64,000 bases of DNA, from NCBI RefSeq assembly GCF_008271805.1, contig NZ_VSRY01000165.1, forward strand, positions 1 through 64,000. The letters are read 5' to 3'. How positions within the stretch are numbered: position 1 is the first letter of the stretch; each line of letters begins with the position of its first letter. The notes below the pieces were generated by a model that worked only from the letters and a program-made list of their open reading frames with translations, did not search any database and was not told where the DNA came from. This document shows positions 35,132-44,212 of the stretch, piece after piece. The position numbers and the translations under genes were made by a program. The stretch is from Streptomyces sp. TRM49041. GTDB lineage: Bacteria; Actinomycetota; Actinomycetes; Streptomycetales; Streptomycetaceae.

Positions 35132-36832
35132 ATGGACGCTGACGCCATCGAGGAAGGCCGCCGACGCTGGCAGGCCCGTTACGACGCCGCCCGCAAGCGC
35201 GACGCCGACTTCACCACGCTCTCCGGCGACCCCGTGGAGCCCGTCTACGGGCCGAGGCCCGGTGACACCTACGACGGCTTCGAGCGGATCGGCTGGCCCG
35301 GTGAGTACCCCTTCACCCGCGGCCTGTACCCGACCGGCTACCGGGGCCGCACCTGGACCATCCGCCAGTTCGCCGGCTTCGGCAACGCCGAGCAGACGAA
35401 CGAGCGCTACAAGATGATCCTGGACAACGGCGGCGGCGGGCTCTCCGTCGCCTTCGACATGCCGACGCTCATGGGCCGCGACTCCGACGACCCCCGCTCG
35501 CTCGGCGAGGTCGGCCACTGCGGCGTCGCCATCGACTCCGCCGCCGACATGGAGGTCCTCTTCCAGGGCATCCCGCTCGGCGACGTCACCACGTCGATGA
35601 CCATCAGCGGCCCGGCCGTCCCGGTCTTCTGCATGTACGTCGTCGCCGCCGAGCGCCAGGGCGTCGACCCGTCCGTGCTGAACGGCACACTCCAGACGGA
35701 CATCTTCAAGGAGTACATCGCCCAGAAGGAGTGGCTGTTCCAGCCCGAGCCGCATCTGCGGCTGATCGGCGATCTGATGGAGCACTGCGCGTCGGGCATC
35801 CCCGCGTACAAGCCGCTCTCCGTCTCCGGCTACCACATCCGCGAGGCCGGCGCGACGGCCGCGCAGGAGCTGGCGTACACGCTCGCCGACGGCTTCGGCT
35901 ATGTGGAGCTGGGCCTCTCGCGCGGCCTGGACGTGGACGTCTTCGCCCCCGGCCTGTCCTTCTTCTTCGACGCGCACCTCGACTTCTTCGAGGAGATCGC
36001 CAAGTTCCGCGCGGCCCGCCGCATCTGGGCCCGCTGGATGAAGGAGGTCTACGGCGCGAAGACCGACAAGGCGCAGTGGCTCCGCTTCCACACCCAGACC
36101 GCCGGTGTCTCCCTCACCGCCCAGCAGCCGTACAACAACGTCGTACGGACGGCGGTCGAGGCGCTCGCCGCGGTCCTCGGCGGCACCAACTCGCTGCACA
36201 CCAACGCCCTCGACGAGACCCTCGCCCTCCCCTCGGAGCAGGCCGCCGAGATCGCCCTGCGCACGCAGCAGGTACTGATGGAGGAGACCGGCGTCGGGAA
36301 CGTCGCCGACCCGCTGGGCGGCTCCTGGTACATCGAGCAGCTCACCGACCGGATCGAGGCCGACGCCGAGAAGATCTTCGACCGGATAAAGGAGCGCGGG
36401 CTGCGCGCCCACCCCGACGGGCGGCATCCCATCGGGCCGGTCACGTCCGGCATCCTGCGCGGTATCGAGGACGGCTGGTTCACCGGCGAGATCGCCGAGT
36501 CCGCCTTCCGCTACCAGCAGGCCCTGGAAAAGGGTGACAAGAAGGTCGTCGGCGTCAACTGCCACACCGGCTCGGTCACCGGCGACCTGGAGATCCTGCG
36601 GGTCAGCCACGAGGTGGAGCGCGAGCAGGTCCGTATCCTCGCCGACCGCAAGTCCCACCGCGACGACGCCCGCGTGCGCGCCGCGCTCGACGCGATGCTG
36701 GCGGCCGCGCGGGACGGCTCCAACATGATCGGGCCCATGCTGGACGCCGTACGGGCGGAGGCCACACTCGGCGAGATCTGCGACGCCCTGCGGGACGAAT
36801 GGGGCACGTACACGGAGCCGGCCGGCTTCTAG
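35132..36832 (+). CDS. icmA: Acyl-CoA mutase large subunit (isobutyryl-CoA mutase IcmA type)
   Basis: 566 residues, the length of Streptomyces IcmA, without a C-terminal B12-binding domain, so it needs a separate small subunit (IcmB-like), which is not in the window. Substrate-barrel motifs: RTWTIRQFAGFGNAEQTNERYK, GLSVAFDMPTLMGRDSD, SGYHIREAGATAAQELAYTLADG. It interconverts isobutyryl- and n-butyryl-CoA (or a related acyl pair) with adenosylcobalamin. The ATG at 35132 follows a GAGGGT site. MeaB (16664) and epimerase (14851) are likely partners of the same network. The perfect operator upstream indicates dedicated regulation. Confidence 0.93.
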   Translation: MDADAIEEGRRRWQARYDAARKRDADFTTLSGDPVEPVYGPRPGDTYDGFERIGWPGEYPFTRGLYPTGYRGRTWTIRQFAGFGNAEQTNERYKMILDNGGGGLSVAFDMPTLMGRDSDDPRSLGEVGHCGVAIDSAADMEVLFQGIPLGDVTTSMTISGPAVPVFCMYVVAAERQGVDPSVLNGTLQTDIFKEYIAQKEWLFQPEPHLRLIGDLMEHCASGIPAYKPLSVSGYHIREAGATAAQELAYTLADGFGYVELGLSRGLDVDVFAPGLSFFFDAHLDFFEEIAKFRAARRIWARWMKEVYGAKTDKAQWLRFHTQTAGVSLTAQQPYNNVVRTAVEALAAVLGGTNSLHTNALDETLALPSEQAAEIALRTQQVLMEETGVGNVADPLGGSWYIEQLTDRIEADAEKIFDRIKERGLRAHPDGRHPIGPVTSGILRGIEDGWFTGEIAESAFRYQQALEKGDKKVVGVNCHTGSVTGDLEILRVSHEVEREQVRILADRKSHRDDARVRAALDAMLAAARDGSNMIGPMLDAVRAEATLGEICDALRDEWGTYTEPAGF

Positions 36833-36958
36833 GTCCCGCCGGTGGTGCGCGCGGTGACGTCACGTCACGGCGCGCACCACGCCACCCCGGAAAGACGTTC
36901 GAGCCCGCCTCGTCGAAACCATCTCGCACCGACGGGCCGCGTTGGCCATCCTGGGCCC

Positions 36959-37453
36959 ATGCGCATCGAGATCAGGGACGCCGTCCCCGACGACTGGCCC
37001 GCCATCTGGCCGTTCTTCCACCGGATCGTCGCCGCGGGCGAGACGTTCACCTTCCCGACCGACCTCGGGCCCGAGGACGGCCGCGACTGGTGGCTCCTGA
37101 AGGCGCCGAACCGTACGGTCGTCGCCGTCGACGAGGCCGGTACGGTCCTGGGCTCCGCCAAGATGAACAGCAACCAGGCGGGCAACGGCGCGCACATCGC
37201 GAGCGCCGGTTACATGGTCGACCCGGCGCGCGGCGGCCGCGGCGTCGGCCGGGCGCTCGTCGAGCACACCCTGGAGTGGGCGCGGGCGGCGGGCTTCCGG
37301 GCTATGCAGTTCAACGCGGTCGCGGAGACCAACAGGCACGCGGTACGGCTCTACGAGGACCTCGGCTTCCGGATCGTCGGCACCGTGCCGGGGGCGTTCC
37401 ACCACCCCACGCGGGGCTACACGGGCCTGCACATCATGTACAAGGCCCTCTGA
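36959..37453 (+). CDS. GNAT-family N-acetyltransferase
   Basis: 164 residues with the acetyl-CoA-binding signature GGRGVGRALVEHTLEWARAAG and the preceding AGYMVDPA strand; C-terminal LYEDLGFRIVGTVPGAF is typical. MRIEIRDAVPDDWPAIW is the family start, so ATG 36959 is used. Substrate unknown. It is convergent with the TetR gene over 30 bp. Confidence 0.87.
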   Translation: MRIEIRDAVPDDWPAIWPFFHRIVAAGETFTFPTDLGPEDGRDWWLLKAPNRTVVAVDEAGTVLGSAKMNSNQAGNGAHIASAGYMVDPARGGRGVGRALVEHTLEWARAAGFRAMQFNAVAETNRHAVRLYEDLGFRIVGTVPGAFHHPTRGYTGLHIMYKAL

Positions 37454-37483
37454 GGGCTCCGGCCCCGCGACCTCCCGGGTGCC

Positions 37484-38185
37484 TCAGCCGCGGGAAGCCG
37501 CGCCGAGGCCGCCCAGGAGCAGGGCGGTGAAACGCTGGATCCAGTCGGCGTCGACGGGCCTGCCGCTGACCAGGGCGCGGTGGACCACCGCGCCCGCGAT
37601 GACGTCGAAGATCAGGTCATCGGTGCCGCCCGCCGGGCCGCCGTCGTCCGGGGTGTCCGGGGTGTCCGGGTCGTCCGGGTCGAGGGCGGCCGGTGCGTCC
37701 GTGAAGGGCAGCTCGCCGCGGGCCTGCGCCCGGGCCCGTCCCTCCAGGACGAGGCGCTTCTGCCGGTCCACGATCGAGGTGCGGATGCGTTCCCGCAACG
37801 GTTCGTCCCGGGTCGACTCGGCGACGACGGCCATCAGCGCCGTCTTGGCCTCGGGCCGTTCGAGGAGCGTGGCGAACTGGTGCACCACGCCCTCGATGTC
37901 GGCCGCGAGACTGCCGCGGTCGGGGAGTTCGAGTTCGTCGAAGAGGACGGCGACGGCATCCACGACCAGCTCGTTCTTGCCGGCCCAGCGCCGGTACAGG
38001 GTGGTCTTGGCGACGCCCGCGCGGGCGGCCACGTCGCTCATCGACAGCTTCGACCAGCCGAGCTCCACCAGGGCGGCACGGGTCGCCTCCAGGATGGCGG
38101 TGTCCGCGGCGGCGTTGCGCGGACGCCCGGGACGGGTGGGGGCGGTGGGGGGAGGGGTAGGGCGGCTGCACATGACGGCGACCAT
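37484..38185 (-). CDS. TetR-family transcriptional regulator
   Basis: 233 residues. HTH near residues 40-65: SMSDVAARAGVAKTTLYRRWAGKNELV, followed by a helical ligand domain with an Asp/Pro insert (DPDDPDTPDTPDDGGPAGG). The start could be Met1 or Met5. The 17-bp palindrome at 38273 lies 88 bp upstream and is a likely operator. Ligand and targets unknown. Confidence 0.88.
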   Translation of the reverse strand: MVAVMCSRPTPPPTAPTRPGRPRNAAADTAILEATRAALVELGWSKLSMSDVAARAGVAKTTLYRRWAGKNELVVDAVAVLFDELELPDRGSLAADIEGVVHQFATLLERPEAKTALMAVVAESTRDEPLRERIRTSIVDRQKRLVLEGRARAQARGELPFTDAPAALDPDDPDTPDTPDDGGPAGGTDDLIFDVIAGAVVHRALVSGRPVDADWIQRFTALLLGGLGAASRG

Positions 38186-38272
38186 ACCGGCGAGTAGCCG
38201 CAGGGCCCCGGAGCCGCGGGTGTGAGCCAGTTCACCTCGCTGATCCGGTCCGCGCCCCTTGTGATCCAGTTA

Positions 38273-38289
38273 CGCTACGACCCGTAGCG
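38273..38289. promoter_or_regulatory. 17-bp palindrome in the TetR-thioredoxin divergent region
   Basis: CGCTACG-ACC-CGTAGCG: perfect 7-bp arms with a 3-bp centre, the size and A-T spacing of TetR-family operators. It lies between the TetR start and the thioredoxin-like gene and could control both. Confidence 0.55.
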
Positions 38290-38401
38290 GAAGGCTGGGA
38301 GAGCCTGCGGCGACGACCACAGGCACCGGGTGGGGACCGGGTGCCGACCGGCTTGGGGCATGACTTACCGGTTACGCGCGCGGAAGGGGGAGGATGTACC
38401 C

Positions 38402-39388
38402 ATGCAGCCTAGGAACATGTCCATGAGCGGCGTCGTCGACCTCGCCGCGGTGAAGGCGGCCGGAGAGGCCAAGACGAAGGCGGAGCAGGCCCGTGCGGAG
38501 GCGGCCCGGCAGGGTGGCGGCGGAGCCGTACCCCCGTCCGCCCTGGTGATCGACGTCGACGAGTCGGGATTCGAGCGCGACGTCCTCCAGCAGTCCGCCG
38601 AAGTGCCGGTCGTCATCGACTTCTGGGCCGAGTGGTGCCAGCCGTGCAAGCAGCTCAGCCCCCTGCTGGAGCGGCTTGCCGCCGAGTACAACGGCCGTTT
38701 CGTACTGGCGAAGATCGACGTCGACGCCAATCAGATGCTGATGCAGCAGTTCGGGATCCAGGGGATTCCCGCCGTCTTCGCGGTGGTGGCCGGTCAGGCC
38801 CTGCCGCTCTTCCAGGGCGCGGCGCCGGAGGCGCAGATCCGCGAGACCCTGGACCAGCTCATCCAGGTGGCCGAGCAGCGCTTCGGCCTCACGGGCCTGG
38901 CCGTCGACGCGGGCGCGGACGGGGAGGCCCCCGAGGCCGGCGCCGCTCCGGCCCAGGCGGTGCCGGCCGGACCGTATGACGCGCTGCTGGAGGCGGCGGT
39001 TCACGCGCTGGACTCCAACGACATCCCGGGCGCGATCCAGGCGTACAAGAACGTGCTGGTCGACGACCCGAACAACACCGAGGCCAAGCTGGGCCTCGCC
39101 CAGGCCGAGCTGCTCGGCCGGGTGCAGGGGGTGGACCCGCAGCAGGTCCGCAAGAACGCAGCCGACGACCCGGCGGACGTCACGGCGCAGCTGGCCGCCG
39201 CCGACCTCGACCTGGTGGGCGGCCATGTGGAGGACGCCTTCGGGCGGCTCGTCGACACCGTGCGGCGTTCGGCGGGCGACGACCGCAACGCGGCCCGGGT
39301 GCGGCTTCTGGAGCTGTTCGAGGTGATCGGCCCGGACGACCCCCGGGTGACCAAGGCGAGGGGCGATCTGGCGCGCGTGCTCTTCTGA
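38402..39388 (+). CDS. Thioredoxin-domain TPR protein (YbbN/CnoX-like)
   Basis: 328 residues. The thioredoxin domain carries FWAEWCQPCKQLSPLLERL (active-site CxxC) and IQGIPAVFAVVAGQ with the cis-Pro. After an Ala/Pro linker, a TPR-like region (HALDSNDIPGAIQAYKNVLVDDPNN) follows. This layout matches YbbN/CnoX co-chaperones, which deliver oxidised clients to GroEL or DnaK and link redox and folding. The start ATG 38402 is the family start; the frame runs further upstream. It is divergent from TetR. Confidence 0.85.
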   Translation: MQPRNMSMSGVVDLAAVKAAGEAKTKAEQARAEAARQGGGGAVPPSALVIDVDESGFERDVLQQSAEVPVVIDFWAEWCQPCKQLSPLLERLAAEYNGRFVLAKIDVDANQMLMQQFGIQGIPAVFAVVAGQALPLFQGAAPEAQIRETLDQLIQVAEQRFGLTGLAVDAGADGEAPEAGAAPAQAVPAGPYDALLEAAVHALDSNDIPGAIQAYKNVLVDDPNNTEAKLGLAQAELLGRVQGVDPQQVRKNAADDPADVTAQLAAADLDLVGGHVEDAFGRLVDTVRRSAGDDRNAARVRLLELFEVIGPDDPRVTKARGDLARVLF

Positions 39389-39448
39389 GCCGCGAACCGG
39401 TGTGACGCGGGTCGCCGATTTGGCGACAGAGCGACAGGGCGACAGACG

Positions 39449-39486
39449 GCGGCCGCGCTTTGCCAAAACTTGGTAATCGCGGCCGC
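39449..39486. terminator. Hairpin after the thioredoxin/TPR gene
   Basis: GCGGCCGCG and CGCGGCCGC pair perfectly around a 20-nt inner part that can pair further (GCCAA / TTGG). It lies 60 bp after the stop. Confidence 0.6.
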
Positions 39487-39981
39487 TGTTACTTCCAGTA
39501 AGTCGGCGCCAGTTCAATATCCGACTATCGCCGCTGAAATCGCCTTCTGTCGAACCGGCGAGTAGCACCGTGAGTACCCGTGCGGCGGCGCGCCGTCGCA
39601 GCCGGATTATCGAGGCGTTACCAGCGGGTAACGACCCCCCTTGTGCCTCGGCCGCGAATGCACCACGATCGGCGACGCTCGGTCCAATCCCGTACCAGCT
39701 CGGCAACCAGCCGCGCCGGCCGGTGATCGGATCCCCACCGAGTCGGCCGGCGGCACAAGCGCCGGCCGTGGACAGGGGGGTTCCTGCCGATTGGCAGGGC
39801 CTGTCCGAACAGGTCGCGCGGACCTCTGCGCCGCGTGGCCGGTGGTTGTCGCTCGGGGGTGATCGCCGGTGATACGGACGCGGCTCGCGCCCGATCCGCG
39901 GGCGTTCCCCTTCCCGAGGACGTAGCACTTCTCCCATCCCAGGGCGGGCCTCCGGGTCCATCCCGGAGATGTACGTCCGAG
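39487..39981. other. Gap without a supported gene
   Basis: About 500 bp between the thioredoxin/TPR terminator and the DUF6230 ribosome binding site. Small open frames are present but have no ribosome binding site or coherent protein pattern, so none is called. The promoter of the following operon must lie here. GCCCG and CGGGC near 39890-39906 can form a short hairpin. Confidence 0.5.
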
Positions 39982-39993
39982 AAGGAGGAATCT

Positions 39994-40659
39994 ATGAAGT
40001 CCCAGGTTCGCGGTGGGACCAGGTGGAAGCGGTTCGCCGTCGTCATGGTGCCCAGCGTGGCCGCGACGGCCGCGATAGGCGTCGGCCTCGCGCAGGGCGC
40101 GCTCGCCGCGTCGTTCGCCGTGTCGGGCCAGGAGTTCAAGGTCACGACCGATCGCCTCGTGGGCACCGGCTTCGCCCAATACGGCGGCGCCGACATGGGC
40201 TACAAGGAGATCAAGGGCGGTGACAAGGTCGTCGTCCGGCCGGTCGCCATCTCGTCTTTCGAGAATGCCACGATCACCAACATGTGCCAGTCGGTGGTCA
40301 CCCCGGACGTGCCCTTCGTCGGTAAGGTCACGCTCCGCCTGGAGGCCGGCAAGGAGGATCCCGTCGAGGCGTCGAACCTGTACCTCGACGTCACCGAACT
40401 CGACGCCGACGCCACGTTCGAGGACATCGACATCGGCATCGCGGCCAAGCACACCGCCAAGGGTGACGCCAAGGGCTGGGGCAAGGGACCGGCCATCAAG
40501 GACCAGATCAACCAGAACGGCTTCGCACAGCAGGCCAAGAGGGCCGTGCTGACCGGTGTGGAGCAGAAGGCGTGGGCGACCACCGCCGGCACGTTCAAGC
40601 TGAGCGGTCTGAGCATGCGTCTGCATGTCGGCGACGGCCCCAAGGTCGAGTGCTTCTGA
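39994..40659 (+). CDS. DUF6230 secreted protein
   Basis: 221 residues with an N-terminal signal sequence (WKRFAVVMVPSVAATAAIGVGLAQGALA). The mature part is beta-rich with two Cys (MCQS and the terminal VECF) that could form a disulfide. AAGGAGG at 39982-39988 fixes the start. It is followed by a DUF6114 membrane protein and a secreted Pro/Ser-rich protein, as in many Streptomyces. Function unknown; a surface complex is inference. Confidence 0.8.
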   Translation: MKSQVRGGTRWKRFAVVMVPSVAATAAIGVGLAQGALAASFAVSGQEFKVTTDRLVGTGFAQYGGADMGYKEIKGGDKVVVRPVAISSFENATITNMCQSVVTPDVPFVGKVTLRLEAGKEDPVEASNLYLDVTELDADATFEDIDIGIAAKHTAKGDAKGWGKGPAIKDQINQNGFAQQAKRAVLTGVEQKAWATTAGTFKLSGLSMRLHVGDGPKVECF

Positions 40660-40671
40660 CCGGCGGTCCGT

Positions 40672-40711
40672 ACGGGCGGGCGTGAGGCCCCGGGCTACCG
40701 CGCCCGCCCGT
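40672..40711 (+). terminator. Intra-operon hairpin between DUF6230 and DUF6114
   Basis: ACGGGCGGGCG pairs perfectly with CGCCCGCCCGT, loop 18 nt. Without a T-tract it may be a partial terminator or an RNA stabiliser that favours the first gene. Confidence 0.6.
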
Positions 40712-40753
40712 CTCCCTCTCCACACAGCACAACCAGTTCCAGGGAGCATTCTC

Positions 40754-41302
40754 ATGAGCGCCGAGTCCGCCGCGTCCGCGCCCACGTCCGTCGAGCAGAA
40801 CGAGCACTACCTTCGCGTCCTGAAGCGGCGGTTCCGCGCCTGGCGGGGTAACCGGCCGTTCTGGGCGGGGCTGCTGACCCTGCTGGGTGGCATCCCGATC
40901 GCGTACCTGCCGTACGCGAGCCTTCACCTCGGGCAGATGACCGTCACGATGGCCACGACCGGCGGCGCCGGGTCGCTGATCATAGGGGTGCTGCTGGTCA
41001 CCCTGGGCCTGACGATGTGGTTCCAGCCGCTCGTACGGACCTTCGCGGGCGTCGCCGCGATCCTGCTGGCCCTGGTGTCCATCCCCGTGTCCAACTTCGG
41101 TGGCTTCGTCATCGGGTTCCTGCTGGCCATGGTCGGCGGCGCCATGTCCATCTCCTGGGCCCCGGGCGAGCCGGAGCCCGAGGAATCCGAAGCGCCGGGG
41201 AGGCCCGAGGCGTCGGCCCCGGACGAGCAGCGCGACGCCACTTCCACGTACGACACCGAGACGACTCTCGACGCCAACGACGGGAGGAACAGTGCGGGGT
41301 GA
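40754..41302 (+). CDS. DUF6114 integral membrane protein
   Basis: 182 residues with an N-terminal WRGNRPFWAGLLTLLGG motif and four hydrophobic segments, then an acidic Glu/Ser/Asp-rich cytosolic tail. It overlaps the next gene by 11 bp. DUF6114 is always found beside DUF6230, which suggests a complex. Function unknown. Confidence 0.8.
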   Translation: MSAESAASAPTSVEQNEHYLRVLKRRFRAWRGNRPFWAGLLTLLGGIPIAYLPYASLHLGQMTVTMATTGGAGSLIIGVLLVTLGLTMWFQPLVRTFAGVAAILLALVSIPVSNFGGFVIGFLLAMVGGAMSISWAPGEPEPEESEAPGRPEASAPDEQRDATSTYDTETTLDANDGRNSAG

Positions 41303-42602
41303 CGAAACGCAGCCGACAGCGGCCGACGGCGAGGTCGCGCGCGCGAGAAGGGGGCCGCGCCACGCGGCTCCGCGCAAGTCGCTGCTGACCAAGCTTCAGG
41401 CGCCGGCGGGCAAGGCGCTGGCCCTCGCCGCGATGCCCACGGCCGTCCTCGTCGGCATTGGCCTCACACCGCGGCCCGCCCTGGCCGACGAGAAGGACAT
41501 CCCCTTCGCCCCCGGCCCGTGTGTGACCCAGCCCGACGAACCGGCCGAGTCACAGGAGCCGGCGCCCACGAAGTCGGCGTCCGCGTCACCGTCCGCGTCG
41601 CCGTCCGGGACACCGTCCTCGAAGCCGTCGCCGAGCGCGTCCGGGTCCGAGAAGCCGACAGCGACGCCGACGGCGACCCCGTCGGCGAGCGACACGACGA
41701 AGCCGACGACGGACCCGCAGACGGGTACGACGCCAACCCCGGAACCCACGCCCACAGAGTCCCGGAACCCGTTGGACCCGCTGGGAGTCGGCGACGCCAT
41801 CAAGGACTTCTTCGGCGGTCTGACGGGCCGGCAGCCCACGCCGACGGAAACCCCCTCGGCGGCTACCGCCCAGTCGGAGCCCACGGAGGCACCCGCCCCC
41901 GCCCCGACGGCCACGGCGGACAGCAAGCCCCCGACGACCGCCCCCGAGCCGGCCGCCGAACCGTCCACGAAGCCGGTGGGCGACCTGCTGGACAAGACCA
42001 AGGACGCCATCAAGGACGCCGCCGACAAGGTGGGCGCCGAGGTCGAGGAACTGCCAGAGGACGTCAAGGGCTTGGACCCGAAGCAGGACGAGGACGTCCC
42101 GGACGGCGCGAAGCCCCGCTTCCCGTGCCCGACCCCCGACCCCCAGGCCCTCGCGGACGCCGAGGTGGAACCGGGCATCCCGCACGTCGCGGACCAGCCG
42201 TGGAAGCTGGAGAGCTCACTGCTCACCCTGCGCGGCCTCAAGTACCACGGCATCGTCGAGGTCAAGACCGGCAGCGGCCGGACGAAGAAGGCCCTGAAGT
42301 TCACGGCGTCCGAGGTGGACATCAAGGACCTGCACCAGGTCACGGTCCACAGCGAGGGCCGCACGGGCCATGTCGCCTCCCGCCCGGGCTCGACGTCGAC
42401 GATGCGCAACGGCACGGTGACTATGTACACCGAGGAGCTGAAGGGCAACCTCTTCGGCATCATCCCGATCACCTTCAGCCCGGAGACCCCGCCCCCGCTG
42501 GACGTCCCCTTCGCGTTCTTCACCAACGCCAAGGTCATCCAGGCCGGCCAGTTCGGCGGCACCCTCACCGTCCCGGGCCTGCGTAACTTCATCAAGGGCT
42601 GA
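41292..42602 (+). CDS. Secreted Pro/Ser/Thr-rich protein with C-terminal domain
   Basis: 436 residues. GTG 41292 follows GGGAGGAAC and lies inside the preceding gene. An N-terminal positive region precedes the hydrophobic ALALAAMPTAVLVGIGL signal. Then comes about 170 residues of Pro/Ser/Thr/Ala-rich, stalk-like sequence, followed by a globular C-terminal domain (about 280-436) with LRGLKYHGIVEVKTGSG and FGIIPITFSPETPPPL. It could be a surface-exposed stalked protein that acts with the DUF6230 and DUF6114 products. Family not recognised by name. Confidence 0.72.
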   Translation: MRGDETQPTAADGEVARARRGPRHAAPRKSLLTKLQAPAGKALALAAMPTAVLVGIGLTPRPALADEKDIPFAPGPCVTQPDEPAESQEPAPTKSASASPSASPSGTPSSKPSPSASGSEKPTATPTATPSASDTTKPTTDPQTGTTPTPEPTPTESRNPLDPLGVGDAIKDFFGGLTGRQPTPTETPSAATAQSEPTEAPAPAPTATADSKPPTTAPEPAAEPSTKPVGDLLDKTKDAIKDAADKVGAEVEELPEDVKGLDPKQDEDVPDGAKPRFPCPTPDPQALADAEVEPGIPHVADQPWKLESSLLTLRGLKYHGIVEVKTGSGRTKKALKFTASEVDIKDLHQVTVHSEGRTGHVASRPGSTSTMRNGTVTMYTEELKGNLFGIIPITFSPETPPPLDVPFAFFTNAKVIQAGQFGGTLTVPGLRNFIKG

Positions 42603-42620
42603 CACCCATGGCACCAGACC

Positions 42621-42657
42621 GAGGGCCGCGCCCCCGCCCAGCGGGAGCGCGGCCCTC
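42621..42657 (+). terminator. Hairpin terminator after the DUF6230 operon
   Basis: GAGGGCCGCGC pairs perfectly with GCGCGGCCCTC, 18 bp after the stop at 42602. Confidence 0.75.
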
Positions 42658-42675
42658 ACTCTTCTGTGCGTGCCG

Positions 42676-42716
42676 TGACGAACCCGTCATGCAGCGGTGG
42701 TGAATGGCCCTAGCGT
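42676..42716 (+). promoter_or_regulatory. Promoter region of the XRE/DUF397 pair
   Basis: A TGACG-AACC-CGTCA dyad (42676-42689) lies about 21 bp before a TAGCGT -10 (42711-42716). The dyad is a candidate site for the XRE protein encoded next. Weak; inference. Confidence 0.3.
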
Positions 42717-42763
42717 GAAAGGGGCTTGGGCACCAGGACCCGAGGTGTGAAGGGCGGTCACCC

Positions 42764-43624
42764 ATGGGGCAGGGGAAGCGGACGGACATCGACGGTTCGC
42801 AGAGCGTTTCGTGCTTCTACGGCAAGGAGTTGAGGTACCAGCGGGAGAAGGCGGGCCTGACCATGGCCGAACTCGTGGAGGGCAGCTTCTACGGGGTGAC
42901 ACTCCTGAGTGAGATCGAGCGCGGCCAGCGCAGCATGCCGGTGGAGCTGGCGCGCCACGCGGACCGGATCCTCAAGACGGACGGCTACTTCGAGCGCGGC
43001 TGCGATGACGTACGAAAGGCTCGGCGGCAGGGCCACGCCAAGTACTTCGAGCGCGTCCTCGAAGCGGAGAGGCACGCGCTGACCATCGAGGAGTGGTGCC
43101 CCACCGTCGTGCCGGGCCTCTTGCAGACCAAGGCGTACGCACGAGCAGTGGTGCGGGCGACGCATCCGCTGGAGGCGGACGAGGAGACCGACGCCAAGGT
43201 CAACGGGCGGCTGGCGCGGTCGAGCCTCTTCGAGGACGACCACAACAGGCCGCAGTACTGGGTGGTTCTGCACGAGTCGGTGCTTCGGCAGCCCATCCTG
43301 ACGCCTGCCCGGATGGCTGAACAGCTGGACCGGATCGCCGCGCTGGTGCGGCGGCGGAGGATCTTTTCGCAGATGCTGCCGTGGAACGCCGGGGCTCACC
43401 CCTTCCTGCTCGGCACTGCCATGATCATGACGTTCGCGGATGCGCCGCCGCTGGTGTACACAGAGTCTCTGCACACCGGCCATACCGTGGACGATCCGGC
43501 CCTCGTGGCGGCGTATCGAACGTCGTACGATCTGCTCAGGGCCGCCGCGCTGCCGCCAGAGGCGTCCCTGGCCATGATCGAATCAGCGGCTGAGGACTAT
43601 CGAAATGGCAAGCAACCGGATTGA
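42764..43624 (+). CDS. XRE-family regulator with DUF5753 domain (Scr1-like)
   Basis: 286 residues. N-terminal HTH: YQREKAGLTMAELVEGSFYGVTLLSEIERGQR. The remainder is the DUF5753 domain, with WCPTVVPGLLQTKAYARAVVRATHP as its signature. Paired with the DUF397 gene that follows, it resembles Scr1-Scr2 of S. coelicolor, a toxin-antitoxin-like regulatory pair. It overlaps the DUF397 gene by 20 bp. Confidence 0.88.
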   Translation: MGQGKRTDIDGSQSVSCFYGKELRYQREKAGLTMAELVEGSFYGVTLLSEIERGQRSMPVELARHADRILKTDGYFERGCDDVRKARRQGHAKYFERVLEAERHALTIEEWCPTVVPGLLQTKAYARAVVRATHPLEADEETDAKVNGRLARSSLFEDDHNRPQYWVVLHESVLRQPILTPARMAEQLDRIAALVRRRRIFSQMLPWNAGAHPFLLGTAMIMTFADAPPLVYTESLHTGHTVDDPALVAAYRTSYDLLRAAALPPEASLAMIESAAEDYRNGKQPD

Positions 43625-43919
43625 CTTGAGCGCCGCCGTCTGGCGCAAGAGCAGCTACAGCAATGGGTCGGGCGGCAACTGCGTCGAAGTGGCCGAAGGC
43701 TTCGTGGGTGCCGCGCGCTGGCGCAAGAGCAGCTACAGCAACGGGTCGGGCGGCGACTGCGTCGAGGTCGTCGACGACCACCCCGGCATCGTCCCCGTCC
43801 GGGACTCCAAGGTCCCCGACGGGCCCGTCGTCGCCCTCTCCGCCCGAGCCTGGGTGCCGTTCATCGCGGCTGTCAAGGCGGGCGCCCGGGAGCGCCAGGG
43901 CGCCCGTCCGTCGGCGTAA
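43605..43919 (+). CDS. DUF397 protein with duplicated N-terminal motif
   Basis: 104 residues. The DUF397 motif WRKSSYSNGSGGNCVEVA appears twice in tandem (about residues 13-30 and 39-56), and the DNA is nearly identical in both copies, a recent internal duplication. The C-terminal half (DSKVPDGPVVALSARAWVPF) is single and standard. Usual DUF397 proteins are about 60-80 residues, so this one is enlarged. It starts inside the 3' end of the XRE gene. Confidence 0.88.
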   Translation: MASNRIDLSAAVWRKSSYSNGSGGNCVEVAEGFVGAARWRKSSYSNGSGGDCVEVVDDHPGIVPVRDSKVPDGPVVALSARAWVPFIAAVKAGARERQGARPSA

Positions 43920-44212
43920 GGCAGTTACAGCAGGGGCCGACGGGTGCCCGATGGCCGCACCTGCTTCGCGATGGCGTGGAATCCTCTTGATCCAAGGCTC
44001 TGCCCTCTGCCTATGGTGATCACCGTGTGCGTGCGCCGGAGCCTGACCAGCTCCGTCATGGCACACGTCTCAGTCGGCGGACGGGGGAACAGCGCCGCTA
44101 CGGGGAGGGGTAGATCAAGCACCGTCGCATGCCCTGACAGGGGCGTAGCCGCGCCTTCACTTCTCTTCGATGGGAGTGCACCCCAAAGGCAAGAGGCCGT
44201 GAGTGAGGAGAG

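Noticed and set aside
39570..39872. A 100-codon ORF in the gap before DUF6230
   Set aside because: No ribosome binding site, composition typical of out-of-frame GC-rich DNA and no family pattern.
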